Origin: Nitrosomonadales bacterium
GTDB taxonomy: Bacteria > Pseudomonadota > Gammaproteobacteria > Burkholderiales > Gallionellaceae
Reading direction: 5' to 3'
Assembly: GCA_023259015.1 (NCBI GenBank)
Contig: JAHFRC010000016.1
Location: forward strand, 1-35,675
DNA: 35,675 nucleotides
The notes beneath the pieces were generated by a model, which was given only the letters and a program-made list of their open reading frames with translations, made no database searches and was not told the DNA's origin. Of the stretch, positions 25,578 through 34,273 are shown piece after piece. Position 1 is the stretch's first letter; every line of letters starts with the position of its first letter. Made by a program: the position numbers and the translations under genes.

Positions 25578-26426
25578 ATGAACGACGTTATTCAACCCAT
25601 ACACTTTGACCGCCACTCCACCAACTTCAACCGCCTGCGCGGGCGGCTGGAGCATCTGGCCGGCAAGGCCATCGCCGATTTCAACATGATCGAGGAAGGC
25701 GACACCGTCATGGTGTGCCTCTCTGGCGGCAAGGATTCCTACACGCTGCTGGAAATCCTGCGCGCCCTGCAAAAGCGCGCGCCGATTGATTTCCGCATCG
25801 TTGCCATGAACCTGGATCAGAAGCAGCCGGGCTTTCCCGAGCACATCCTGCCGGAATATTTCAAGTCTATCGGCGTGGAATACCGCATCGAGGCGCAGGA
25901 CACCTATTCCATCGTCAAGGAAAAAATCCCCGAGGGCAAAACCACCTGCTCCTTGTGCTCGCGGCTGCGGCGCGGCATCATTTACCGCGTGGCGCATGAG
26001 TTGGGCGCGAACAAAATTGCGCTCGGCCACCACCGCGATGACATGATCGAGACGCTGTTCCTGAACATGTTCTTCGGCGGCAAGCTCAAGGCCATGCCGC
26101 CCAAGCTGGTCACCGACAAGGGCGACCACATCGTGATCCGCCCGCTCGCCTATTGCGCCGAGAAAGATATCGCGCGTTTTGCGCGCGGCATGGAATTCCC
26201 CATCATCCCGTGCAACCTGTGCGGCTCGCAGGACAACATGCAGCGCAAGAACATCAAGGAAATGTTAACGGCCTGGGAGCAACAGTACCCCGGCCGCAGC
26301 CAGACCATCTTTACCGCGATGCAGAATGTCGCGCCATCGCACCTGCTGGATGGCAGCCTGTTCGACTTCAGGAACATCAAGCTGGGCGACGTGGTAGCGG
26401 AAGGCGATGTGGCGTTTGATGAGTAA
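25578..26426 (+). CDS. ttcA: tRNA 2-thiocytidine(32) synthetase TtcA
   Basis: Fe-S-dependent ATP-pyrophosphatase-type enzyme that makes 2-thiocytidine at tRNA position 32, with sulfur ultimately from IscS. 282 residues. The PP-loop SGGKDS is at 49-54; the cluster-binding cysteines are Cys124-x2-Cys127 ([12 protein letters not shown]) and a later [29 protein letters not shown] is conserved. The ATG at 25578 ([10 protein letters not shown]) fits the family; the in-frame upstream starts (25515, 25557) add unrelated residues. It stands between the trmJ/isc block and the ATPase operon. Confidence 0.95.
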   Translation: MNDVIQPIHFDRHSTNFNRLRGRLEHLAGKAIADFNMIEEGDTVMVCLSGGKDSYTLLEILRALQKRAPIDFRIVAMNLDQKQPGFPEHILPEYFKSIGVEYRIEAQDTYSIVKEKIPEGKTTCSLCSRLRRGIIYRVAHELGANKIALGHHRDDMIETLFLNMFFGGKLKAMPPKLVTDKGDHIVIRPLAYCAEKDIARFARGMEFPIIPCNLCGSQDNMQRKNIKEMLTAWEQQYPGRSQTIFTAMQNVAPSHLLDGSLFDFRNIKLGDVVAEGDVAFDE

Positions 26427-26503
26427 GACGTAACCATCCGTTGCGGTGATGGATTATTTTCATCCGCTCGCCAACCTGGGGGTACAATCGGGCTTGCTAG
26501 TAA

Positions 26504-27937
<1,434 letters not shown>

Positions 27938-27957
27938 CACTTAAAATCGCAGCTATA

Positions 27958-28064
27958 CCACAAAGAACACGAAGGCCGCGAAGAAGAACAATTCGCTCTT
28001 CTGCCAGAAGCAGAATTTTGTGTCAACTCATGAATGATCTTCGTGCTCTTCGTGTCCTTCGTGG
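27958..28064. repeat. CACGAAG inverted-repeat element 1 (atpD/atpC junction)
   Basis: 107 bp. Left arm 27958-27983 reads CCACAAAGA, ACACGAAGG, CCGCGAAG; right arm 28039-28064 is the complement of CCACGAAGG, ACACGAAGA, GCACGAAG. Each arm is 26 bp, three units at 9-bp period. The interior (55 bp) has no gene; it begins AAGAACAAT and ends near CATGAATGAT, features shared with element 3. The atpC ATG follows 18 bp after the right arm. Confidence 0.9.
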
Positions 28065-28082
28065 TGAAATGGGCTTTTCAAA

Positions 28083-28490
28083 ATGAAAACCTTTACCATG
28101 CACGTGCAGAGCGCGACGCAGTACGAGCGCATCGAAGGCGTGACCAGCTTTGTCGGAGAGGATGAGTCCGGCAGTTTCGGCATCCGCGCCCGCCACGAGC
28201 GCATGACCACCGCGCTGAGCTACGGCCTGGCGCGCTACCAGTTGCAGCCGGGCATCTGGCGCTACCTTGCGTTTCCCGGGGGTATTCTTTATTTCATAAA
28301 CAATGAGCTTTACCTCAGCACGCGGCGCTTTCTGCACGATGCGGACTACGAACGCATCAGCGCCTGGTTGCTTGAGCAATTGCTCAAGGAAGAGGAAGAT
28401 TTGCGTGCGATCAAGGAAAGCCTGCTTCGCCTTGAGCAGGAGATGTTCCGGCGTTTGTGGCAGATGGGGCGGCGCGGGGCTGCGGCATGA
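28083..28490 (+). CDS. atpC: N-type F1 ATPase subunit epsilon
   Basis: 135 residues: N-terminal beta sandwich (MKTFTMHVQSATQYERIEGV, then GSFGIRARHERMTTALSYGL) and a C-terminal helical part (LLRLEQEMFRRLWQM). It is the central-stalk subunit linking gamma to the c-ring. Position two in the operon is diagnostic for N-ATPases. The ATG lies 18 bp beyond a CACGAAG element with no strong Shine-Dalgarno between (TGAAATGGGCTTTTCAAA), so the element has replaced the normal translation-start context. Overlaps atpQ by 4 bp. Confidence 0.92.
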   Translation: MKTFTMHVQSATQYERIEGVTSFVGEDESGSFGIRARHERMTTALSYGLARYQLQPGIWRYLAFPGGILYFINNELYLSTRRFLHDADYERISAWLLEQLLKEEEDLRAIKESLLRLEQEMFRRLWQMGRRGAAA

Positions 28491-28759
28491 ACGACGAACA
28501 GTTGCGCAAGTCGGTGGAAAAACAGGTGAAGCGCATGAGGCGTGCGGACAGGGAACGTTCCTCACTGCTGGCGCAATCGGTATACTTGGGTACGCTGACA
28601 CTGATATTCGTGCTGCCGGTGATTATTGGCGCCTATCTCGGCAACTGGCTGGACAACATGGCGCAAGGTTATTCGATGTACTGGACGCTGGGGTTGATCT
28701 TCCTTGGCTTGATCATCGGGATGATTAACGTTTACATGTTCATTCGGGAGCGTAACTGA
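28487..28759 (+). CDS. atpQ: N-ATPase accessory membrane protein AtpQ (AtpI-like)
   Basis: 90 residues: a basic cytoplasmic N-terminus (MNDEQLRKSVEKQVKRMRRA) and two membrane helices (about residues 27-51 and 59-83) separated by GAYLGNWLDNMAQGY, matching the AtpI/ATPase_gene1 family. It is thought to help c-ring assembly or Mg2+ handling. The ATG at 28487 overlaps the atpC stop (ATGA); an earlier in-frame ATG at 28457 lies inside atpC and is less likely. The TGA overlaps the atpB ATG by one base, leaving no space for atpR. Confidence 0.9.
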   Translation: MNDEQLRKSVEKQVKRMRRADRERSSLLAQSVYLGTLTLIFVLPVIIGAYLGNWLDNMAQGYSMYWTLGLIFLGLIIGMINVYMFIRERN

Positions 28760-29445
28760 TGGAAGATGCAATGGTGCTGTTTCGGCTGGGGCCGTTGGCA
28801 ATCACTTCCATCGTGGTGACGACGTGGGGAGTCATGCTGGTGCTGGGCGTATTCAGCTGGCTTGCCACGCGCAACCTCGCGCTTGATCCGGGGCCGTTGC
28901 AGACGGCGCTGGAAGGCATAGTGTCCGCGATCGAGGAATCGATAAGTAACGTGTTGCCGGACCAGGCACAACGCTTGCTGCCGTTCATCGGCACGTTGTG
29001 GATATACATCCTGTTCGCGAATCTGGTGGGAATTGTTCCTCACTTGCATGCCCCCACGGGCAACCTGTCGGTGACATCGGGCCTCGCGCTGCTGGTGTTT
29101 CTGTCGGTGCACTGGTTCGGTGTGCGCAGTGAGGGCTTGCGCAGTTACTTCAAACATTACCTCAGCCCCAGCCCGTTGCTGTTGCCGTTCCATTTGCTCA
29201 GCGAGGTGACGCGCACCGTTGCCCTTGCAGTGCGCCTGTTCGGCAACATCATGAGCCTGGAGATGGCGGCGCTGCTGGTGTTGCTGGTGGCAGGGCTGCT
29301 GGTGCCGGTGCCGTTATTGATGCTGCATATTGCCGAGGCCATGGTGCAAGCCTACATTTTTGGCATGCTGGCGCTGATCTACGTGGCGGGCGCCATGCAG
29401 TCGCAACAAAATCTTGACCGGAACGAAGAAGGGGGTGAAGCATGA
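28759..29445 (+). CDS. atpB: N-type F0 ATPase subunit a
   Basis: 228-residue ion-channel subunit with five or six membrane helices. The essential stator arginine is Arg159 in EVTRTVALAVRLFGNIMSLE; the final helix has IAEAMVQAYIFGMLALIYVAGA with the conserved Gln-Ala-Tyr-Ile-Phe. The N-terminus is short, as in N-type a subunits. Directly coupled to atpQ (1-bp overlap) and atpE (4-bp overlap). Confidence 0.94.
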   Translation: MEDAMVLFRLGPLAITSIVVTTWGVMLVLGVFSWLATRNLALDPGPLQTALEGIVSAIEESISNVLPDQAQRLLPFIGTLWIYILFANLVGIVPHLHAPTGNLSVTSGLALLVFLSVHWFGVRSEGLRSYFKHYLSPSPLLLPFHLLSEVTRTVALAVRLFGNIMSLEMAALLVLLVAGLLVPVPLLMLHIAEAMVQAYIFGMLALIYVAGAMQSQQNLDRNEEGGEA

Positions 29446-29708
29446 ATGACATGACATGGTTTACGATTTTTTCCACCGTGGGGGCGGCTCTCGCCATCGC
29501 CATTGGTGTGCTGGGTCCGGCCCTTGCGATGGGGAAAGTCATCAGCCAGGCGCTGGATGCGCTGGCGCGGCAACCGGAAGCGGAAAAATCTATCATGCGC
29601 ACGATGTTCATCGGCGTTGCCATGATCGAGTCGCTGGCGATTTACGTATTGGTGATTGTACTGATCGTCCTGTTCCGCAACCCGTTGCTGCAATATCTCC
29701 TGAAGTAA
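29442..29708 (+). CDS. atpE: N-type F0 ATPase subunit c
   Basis: 88-residue rotor subunit, two helices around the polar loop ARQPEAEK (42-49). The ion-binding carboxylate is Glu63. By alignment with Na+-binding c subunits (Gln32, Glu65, Ser66, Thr67, Tyr70 in Ilyobacter), the equivalents here are Met30, Glu63, Ser64, Leu65 and Tyr68: the helix-1 Gln and helix-2 Thr are gone while Glu, Ser and Tyr remain. Helix 1 keeps small residues at positions 14-22 (GAALAIAIG), compatible with a tightly packed, large ring. Confidence 0.95.
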   Translation: MNDMTWFTIFSTVGAALAIAIGVLGPALAMGKVISQALDALARQPEAEKSIMRTMFIGVAMIESLAIYVLVIVLIVLFRNPLLQYLLK

Positions 29709-29723
29709 GCGCAGGCGAATATC

Positions 29724-30488
29724 GTGGCTTTCGACTGGTCTACCTTTACTCTCGAAATAATCAACTTCCTGATCCTGGTCTGGATCCTGAAGCGTTTTTT
29801 ATATCACCCCATCCTTAGAGTTGTCGCCAGGCGCCGTGTGGGCCTTGAAAAGGTAATGGCCGACGCCAAGCGCATCGAGACCGAGGCGGGCGCGCTCAAA
29901 CAGCAGCACGAGCGCGAACTGGCACAGTGGAAGGAGGAAAAGGAAGCGGCAACGGCGCGGCTGCGCGAGGAGTTGGCGGCAGAGCGCACGCGCCTGATGG
30001 CCGAACTGGAAGCTTCCGTTGCCGAAGAGCGTGAACGGCGGCGTGTGCTGGACGAGCGGCGCCAGTCTGATTTTAAACGCGCCGTCGAGGAACAGGGTAT
30101 CGCACAGGGTGCGGCGTTTTCCGCCAGGTTGCTCAACCGCGTGGCAACGCCGGAACTGGAAGCGCGCTTGTATGCGCTGCTACTGGAAGACTTGCGCGGC
30201 TTGCGCGCGGAAAGCAGGCGCGCCGTCGCGGATGCCGCCGCCGCACCCGGATTGCAGCTCAAGGTGCAAAGCGCATTTGCGCTCGACGCAGCCAGGCGCA
30301 CCGAGCTCGCGCAGGCGCTGGCGGAAGTGGCAGGCAAGGTGCTGCCCATAGCATACGACGAAAACCCGGAGCTGATAGCAGGGTTTCTGGTGAGCATCGG
30401 ACCGTGGATATTGCATGCCAACCTGCGCGACGAACTGAAATTTTTCAGCGGCGCATTGCGTCATGCCGGACAAGGGCCAGTCGACTGA
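29724..30488 (+). CDS. atpF: N-type F0 ATPase subunit b with delta-like C-terminus
   Basis: 254 residues, far longer than a standard b subunit (about 156). One N-terminal membrane helix (about 8-28), a long charged coiled coil (about 40-125), then a domain ending with YDENPELIAGFLVSIGPW and NLRDELKFF. This resembles the C-terminal signature of the delta/OSCP subunit (Pro-x-Leu-Ile-x-Gly ... Arg-x-x-Leu). N-ATPases lack atpH, so this b subunit probably supplies the delta role. GTG start at 29724, 15 bp after atpE. A CACGAAG element follows, 10 bp past its stop. Confidence 0.9.
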   Translation: MAFDWSTFTLEIINFLILVWILKRFLYHPILRVVARRRVGLEKVMADAKRIETEAGALKQQHERELAQWKEEKEAATARLREELAAERTRLMAELEASVAEERERRRVLDERRQSDFKRAVEEQGIAQGAAFSARLLNRVATPELEARLYALLLEDLRGLRAESRRAVADAAAAPGLQLKVQSAFALDAARRTELAQALAEVAGKVLPIAYDENPELIAGFLVSIGPWILHANLRDELKFFSGALRHAGQGPVD

Positions 30489-30498
30489 CAATCATTCA

Positions 30499-30931
30499 CC
30501 ACGAAGGGCACGAAGAACACGAAGATGGAATTTGATACGCTTTCCAAACAAGTAATCGGGTTTGCGATCGAAGTGCATCGTGAGCTTGGGCCTGGGTTGC
30601 TGGAATCAACCTATGAAAAATGCCTGGCTCACGAATTGAAACTACATGGCATAGAGTGTGTAACTCAACAGAGCTTGTCGGTTGCATACAAAGGACTCAG
30701 TATGGACTGCGGTTATCGAGTGGATATGCTGGTGGAAGGGAAGCTGATTGTTGAACTGAAGAGTGTTGATTCTCTTCAACGGATTCATGAAGCACAGTTG
30801 TTGACCTATATGAAACTTGCAAATATCAGAACTGGGTTGCTTATCAATTTCAATACCGGGTTGTTGAAAAATGACATTAAACGCTTCGTGCTGTAACGCT
30901 CGATTCTTCGCGATCTTCGTGACCTTCGTGG
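30499..30931. mobile_element. CACGAAG inverted-repeat element 2, carrying a GxxExxY gene
   Basis: 433 bp between atpF and atpA. Left arm 30499-30524 (CCACGAAGG, GCACGAAGA, ACACGAAG) and right arm 30906-30931 (complement of CCACGAAGG, TCACGAAGA, TCGCGAAG) bound exactly one gene. The ATG of that gene follows the left arm with no intervening base, and its stop lies 9 bp before the right arm. No transposase and no clear target-site duplication were seen. This is the only gene-bearing member of four such elements in the window. Confidence 0.85.
30525..30896 (+). CDS. GxxExxY-family PD-(D/E)XK nuclease-like protein
   Basis: 123 residues. The family signature Gly24-x-x-Glu27-x-x-Tyr30 sits in HRELGPGLLESTYEKCLAHE. 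A PD-(D/E)XK nuclease core follows: Asp67 (YRVDMLVEGKL), Glu77-x-Lys79 (IVELKS) and Gln91-x3-Tyr95 (HEAQLLTYMKL). All putative catalytic residues are present, so it may be an active nuclease. The family (TIGR04256/PF13366) has no established function to my knowledge. It interrupts an ATPase operon between atpF and atpA and is enclosed by 26-bp inverted repeats, one of which abuts its ATG and supplies the only purine-rich sequence (GAAG) usable as ribosome binding site. Its codon use is less GC-rich than the atp genes. Confidence 0.92.
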   Translation: MEFDTLSKQVIGFAIEVHRELGPGLLESTYEKCLAHELKLHGIECVTQQSLSVAYKGLSMDCGYRVDMLVEGKLIVELKSVDSLQRIHEAQLLTYMKLANIRTGLLINFNTGLLKNDIKRFVL

Positions 30932-30934
30932 TAA

Positions 30935-32425
30935 ATGGTTGTGTTGTCCGCTGATTCGCCGCTCGCCGCGCAAGCCGATTGGCTTACGCGTTACCGTTAC
31001 GGCCTGCGCTTGTCGGAGCAAGGCACCGTGGTGTCGGTCGGGGACGGCATTGCCTGGATCAACGGGCTGCCCTCGGCGAGCATGGATGAAATCATGCAGA
31101 TGGAAGACGGCAGCAGTGCGCTGGTGTTCCATCTCGCGCGCAACCAGATGGGTGCGATTCTGCTGCACCAGACCGAGCGGCTGACCGCAGGCACACCGGC
31201 CTTCCTCACCGGCAGGCGCCTGAATATCACCGTCGGCGACAGCCTGCTGGGAAGGGTAATCGATCCGCTCGGCGCGCCGCTCGACGGCGGCGGGGTTCCT
31301 GATTCCGGGGTGCGCCGCCCGCTCGATGTGCGTTCGCCGCCGATTATCTCACGCGATTTCGTGGAACAACCGATGTACACCGGCAGCAAGATCGTCGACA
31401 CGCTGATTCCCGTCGGCAAGGGGCAGCGGCAACTGATCATCGGCGACAACGGCACCGGCAAGAGCGCGCTCGCCATCGATGCGGTGATCAACCAGCGCGG
31501 CAAGAACGTTTATTGCGTGTATGTGCTGATCGGCCAGAAACGCTCCACCGTGGTGAACACCGTTGAAACCCTGCGCCGCGCCGGTGCGCTGGACTACACC
31601 ACGCTGGTGGTGGCGGAAGCCACTGCCATGCCCGGCCTGAAATATCTCGCGCCCTTCGCCGGCTGCACCGTGGCCGATGCGTGGACCTGGCAGGGGCGGG
31701 ACACACTGGTCATTTACGACGACCTCACCACCCACGCGCGCAGCTACCGCGAGCTTTCGCTGCTGTTGCGCCGCCCGCCGGGGCGCGAGGCTTATCCCGG
31801 AGATATTTTCTATCTGCATGCGCGCCTGCTGGAGCGCTCCACCCGCCTGGCGGCGAAACATGGCGGCGGCAGCATGACCGCGCTGCCCATCATCGAAACC
31901 GAGCAGGGTGAAATTGCGTCGTATATTCCCACCAACCTGATCTCGATCACCGACGGCCAGATTTACCTGGATCACGACTTGTTTGCGCGCGGCTTCCTGC
32001 CGGCAATTGACGTCACCCGCTCGGTATCGCGCATCGGCGGCAATGCACAGCACCCCAACATCAAAACAGAAGCGGGGCGGATGAAGCTGGACTATTTGCA
32101 GTTTCTCGAACTGGAAGTATTCACCCGCTTCGGCTCAAAGCTGGAAGCCAGCATGGAAGCGCGCATCCGGCGCGGCCAGTTGCTGCGCGAAATGCTCAAG
32201 CAGGACTCACTCACACCGCTGTCTATCGAGTTTCAGATGGCGTGGATGGTGGCTTACAACGAGGGATTATTCGACAACGTCGATATGAAACAGGTAAAGC
32301 AGCGCATGGCATTGCTGCAACGGCAGGTCGAGCATGCACGGGTCAGCATAGACGAGGGGCGCGACCAGTGGAAAAGCCTGGTGCATGCCTGGTTGAGCGA
32401 GGCGCAAGTTTCAGGAGTTGTTTAA
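30935..32425 (+). CDS. atpA: N-type F1 ATPase subunit alpha
   Basis: 496-residue non-catalytic alpha subunit. The N-terminal beta barrel begins [21 protein letters not shown]-loop GDNGTGKS at 170-177; [20 protein letters not shown]; the alpha signature region with [20 protein letters not shown]. The assigned ATG (30935) lies only 3 bp past the right arm of a CACGAAG element, so the first residues (MVVLSADSP) and the translation-start context were probably created at the insertion boundary. There is no clear Shine-Dalgarno. A further element follows, separating it from atpG. Confidence 0.93.
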   Translation: MVVLSADSPLAAQADWLTRYRYGLRLSEQGTVVSVGDGIAWINGLPSASMDEIMQMEDGSSALVFHLARNQMGAILLHQTERLTAGTPAFLTGRRLNITVGDSLLGRVIDPLGAPLDGGGVPDSGVRRPLDVRSPPIISRDFVEQPMYTGSKIVDTLIPVGKGQRQLIIGDNGTGKSALAIDAVINQRGKNVYCVYVLIGQKRSTVVNTVETLRRAGALDYTTLVVAEATAMPGLKYLAPFAGCTVADAWTWQGRDTLVIYDDLTTHARSYRELSLLLRRPPGREAYPGDIFYLHARLLERSTRLAAKHGGGSMTALPIIETEQGEIASYIPTNLISITDGQIYLDHDLFARGFLPAIDVTRSVSRIGGNAQHPNIKTEAGRMKLDYLQFLELEVFTRFGSKLEASMEARIRRGQLLREMLKQDSLTPLSIEFQMAWMVAYNEGLFDNVDMKQVKQRMALLQRQVEHARVSIDEGRDQWKSLVHAWLSEAQVSGVV

Positions 32426-32449
32426 ATGAGCCTGTATTTCCTATTTGAA

Positions 32450-32577
32450 CCACGAAGAACACGAAGGCCACGAAGTAGAACAATAGCTTATTTGCACAAT
32501 GTGGCTCACTTCGCTGGTGATAACCTTCCTTCAGGCATGTGCATGAGAAATCTTTGTGATCTTCGTGTCCTTCGTGG
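32450..32577. repeat. CACGAAG inverted-repeat element 3 (atpA/atpG junction)
   Basis: 128 bp. Left arm 32450-32475 (CCACGAAGA, ACACGAAGG, CCACGAAG); right arm 32552-32577 (complement of CCACGAAGG, ACACGAAGA, TCACAAAG). The interior starts TAGAACAAT like element 1. The 18 bases between right arm and atpG ATG (TGAAATGAGTTTTTTAGA) closely match those before atpC, so the repeated unit extends beyond the arm on that side. Confidence 0.9.
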
Positions 32578-32595
32578 TGAAATGAGTTTTTTAGA

Positions 32596-33510
32596 ATGAG
32601 CAAACGGCGCGAGGTGCAAAACCGCCTGTCCATGCTGGGCGAAATCGACGGCATCATGGTCGCGATGAAAAACCTGGCCTTGCTTGAAGCGCGCAAACTC
32701 GAGACTTTCCTTGCCACGCAACGCCGCGCCGTAAGCGGCATCGAAACGGCCGCGCAGGACTTCCTGAATTTTTATCCGCAGGCATCGGCGCGCACGGACG
32801 GCATGCAGCAACTGCTGCTGGTGATCGGCTCCGAACGCGGTTTCTGCGGCGACTTCAATGAAACGCTGCTGACCCCGATTGCCCTCGCCGCACAGCAGGA
32901 GGGCACGCTGCTGGTCGCGGTGGGGCGCAGGCTGGGGGCAAAACTGCAAGACGACAAACGCATCGCCGCCTTCGTCGAAGGCCCCAGTGTGGCGGATGAA
33001 GTGCCGCCTGCACTGATGCGTCTGGCCAAGGTGCTGGGCGAACTGCAGCAACGCCCGGAAGCGGCGTGGCGCTTGAGCGCGCTGTACCACGACGATGAAA
33101 GCGGCGAGCCACGAATACGCCAGCTGCTGCCGCTCGCTACACCGACCGGAAAGTCAGCCCATTCCCACGCGCCCTTGCTTAATCTGGAGCCGGCACGGTT
33201 TCTGTCGCAGCTTACCAGCCAGTATTTTTACGCCGCGTTGCATGAAATTTTTTATGCTTCGCTGATGGCGGAAAACCGCAAGCGGCTGGAGCACATGGAA
33301 AACGCCATCCGCCGCCTGGAAAAAGATGAAGCCAAACTGCGGCTGCGCTACAACGCGCTACGCCAGGAGGAAATCATCGAAGAAATCGAAATTATCATGC
33401 TCAGCGCCGAAGCGTTGTCAGGCAAGGAAAATTCTGACGGGAGCAGGCACGATGCGGTTTTGCAGGATGATGCAAAGCGCAGCATGCCCAACCTACGCCT
33501 TTCAACCTGA
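32596..33510 (+). CDS. atpG: N-type F1 ATPase subunit gamma
   Basis: 304 residues, the central rotor shaft. The N-terminal helix begins MSKRREVQNRLSMLGEIDGI, the Rossmann-like middle has QQLLLVIGSERGFCGDFNET, and the C-terminal helix ends EEIIEEIEIIMLSAEALSGK. About 27 further residues (to MPNLRLST) follow the normal end; the last part is encoded by GCAGCATGCCCAACCTACG, which resembles a piece of the GCCCACCCTACG repeat, so the tail may be insertion-derived. Last gene of the operon, as usual for N-ATPases. The start context is element-derived, as for atpC. Confidence 0.92.
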   Translation: MSKRREVQNRLSMLGEIDGIMVAMKNLALLEARKLETFLATQRRAVSGIETAAQDFLNFYPQASARTDGMQQLLLVIGSERGFCGDFNETLLTPIALAAQQEGTLLVAVGRRLGAKLQDDKRIAAFVEGPSVADEVPPALMRLAKVLGELQQRPEAAWRLSALYHDDESGEPRIRQLLPLATPTGKSAHSHAPLLNLEPARFLSQLTSQYFYAALHEIFYASLMAENRKRLEHMENAIRRLEKDEAKLRLRYNALRQEEIIEEIEIIMLSAEALSGKENSDGSRHDAVLQDDAKRSMPNLRLST

Positions 33511-33523
33511 AAAACTCACTTCA

Positions 33524-33761
33524 CCACGAAGGGCACGAAGATCACGAAGGTTTCTCTGATAGTTGCCAGACATTTGTCCATCACCCTAACGGCCATGGCG
33601 AACTGACACCCCTAATGATGAAATTCGCCATGACCGTTTCCCTCTCCCCAACCCTCTCCCGCAAGCGGGAGAGGGAGCGAACGACACGCTTCGCGTATTT
33701 CACGCTAAGGATGAGCCGCTTTCATGAAGCAAGCTCTTGTTCTTCTTCGTGCTCTTCGTGG
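33524..33761. repeat. CACGAAG inverted-repeat element 4, with nested palindromes, after atpG
   Basis: 238 bp. Left arm 33524-33549 (CCACGAAGG, GCACGAAGA, TCACGAAG); right arm 33736-33761 (complement of CCACGAAGA, GCACGAAGA, AGAACAAG), the innermost unit decayed. The interior contains two other palindromes: AACGGCCATGGCGAA (33588-33602) facing TTCGCCATGACCGTT (33624-33638), 14 of 15 pairs, and CCCTCTCCC-gcaagc-GGGAGAGGG (33652-33675). No gene. It fills the atpG-yhcH gap. Confidence 0.85.
33652..33675. repeat. CCCTCTCCC/GGGAGAGGG hairpin nested in element 4
   Basis: Perfect 9-bp GC-rich stem with a 6-base loop, preceded by TCCCTCTCCCCAACCC. This is the form of a palindrome seen between genes in many bacteria. 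It could also end the atp transcript, though it lacks a T-run. Confidence 0.7.
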
Positions 33762-33780
33762 TTAGACTGAAGCTATAAGA

Positions 33781-34239
33781 TTAAGGCGTTGGTTCCAGCG
33801 CAATCTTGAAGATCGCCTTGCGCACATTTCCCGTGCTGACCAAGGGCGCATGCGCATCGTCGGGAAAGAAAATGCAGAACGCACCGGGCGGCGTGGCGAT
33901 CCATGTCGTGGGCGCGTCGTGGAAAAATTGGATGTCCTTCTCCGTGTTGTAATCGCTCACCGGCTCGCAGCAATCCGCCAGCGCCATCCATCCCATCTCG
34001 TCCGTGCCTTCCAGCACCAGTTGAATGTCGATATATTTGCGGTGGCATTCCAGTTTCGCATCGGCGCGAGTGCGCCCCGGTACGTTTTCCACGATGACGA
34101 AGAGTTGCTTGTCGATGATGGGATAGCGCCCCGGTGCGAGTGAGAGCAGGTCGGTGTTGCGCATGAACTCGAAGGCGCGCGGGAACAGCGGGTACAGGGC
34201 GGCGTAACGGTCGGCGTTAGTGAGAGTGGAGAGGATCAT
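33781..34239 (-). CDS. YhcH/YjgK/YiaL (DUF386) family protein
   Basis: 152 residues, a cupin-like beta-barrel protein. Family features: MILSTLTNADRYAALYPLFP, GRYPIIDKQLFVIVENV, the metal-site-like LECHRKYIDIQLVLEGTDEM, and a C-terminal FCIFFPDDAHAPLVSTGNVR with the conserved Pro-x-Asp-x-His. Relatives are linked to sialic acid or sugar-derivative metabolism, but no such genes are nearby. ATG at 34239 chosen; an in-frame ATG four codons upstream is also possible. Confidence 0.88.
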   Translation of the reverse strand: MILSTLTNADRYAALYPLFPRAFEFMRNTDLLSLAPGRYPIIDKQLFVIVENVPGRTRADAKLECHRKYIDIQLVLEGTDEMGWMALADCCEPVSDYNTEKDIQFFHDAPTTWIATPPGAFCIFFPDDAHAPLVSTGNVRKAIFKIALEPTP

Positions 34240-34273
34240 GGTGTATTTCAAGTAAACGTGATTGGCGGACTCA

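Noticed and set aside
27958-28064. CACGAAG units as a CRISPR or tandem-repeat array
   Set aside because: Units are 9 bp with no spacers and occur in inverted pairs, three per arm, which fits terminal inverted repeats and not a CRISPR array.
30499-30931. Element 2 as a conventional insertion sequence
   Set aside because: No transposase, no DDE or HUH motif, and no convincing target-site duplication next to the arms; the only gene is a PD-(D/E)XK-like protein.
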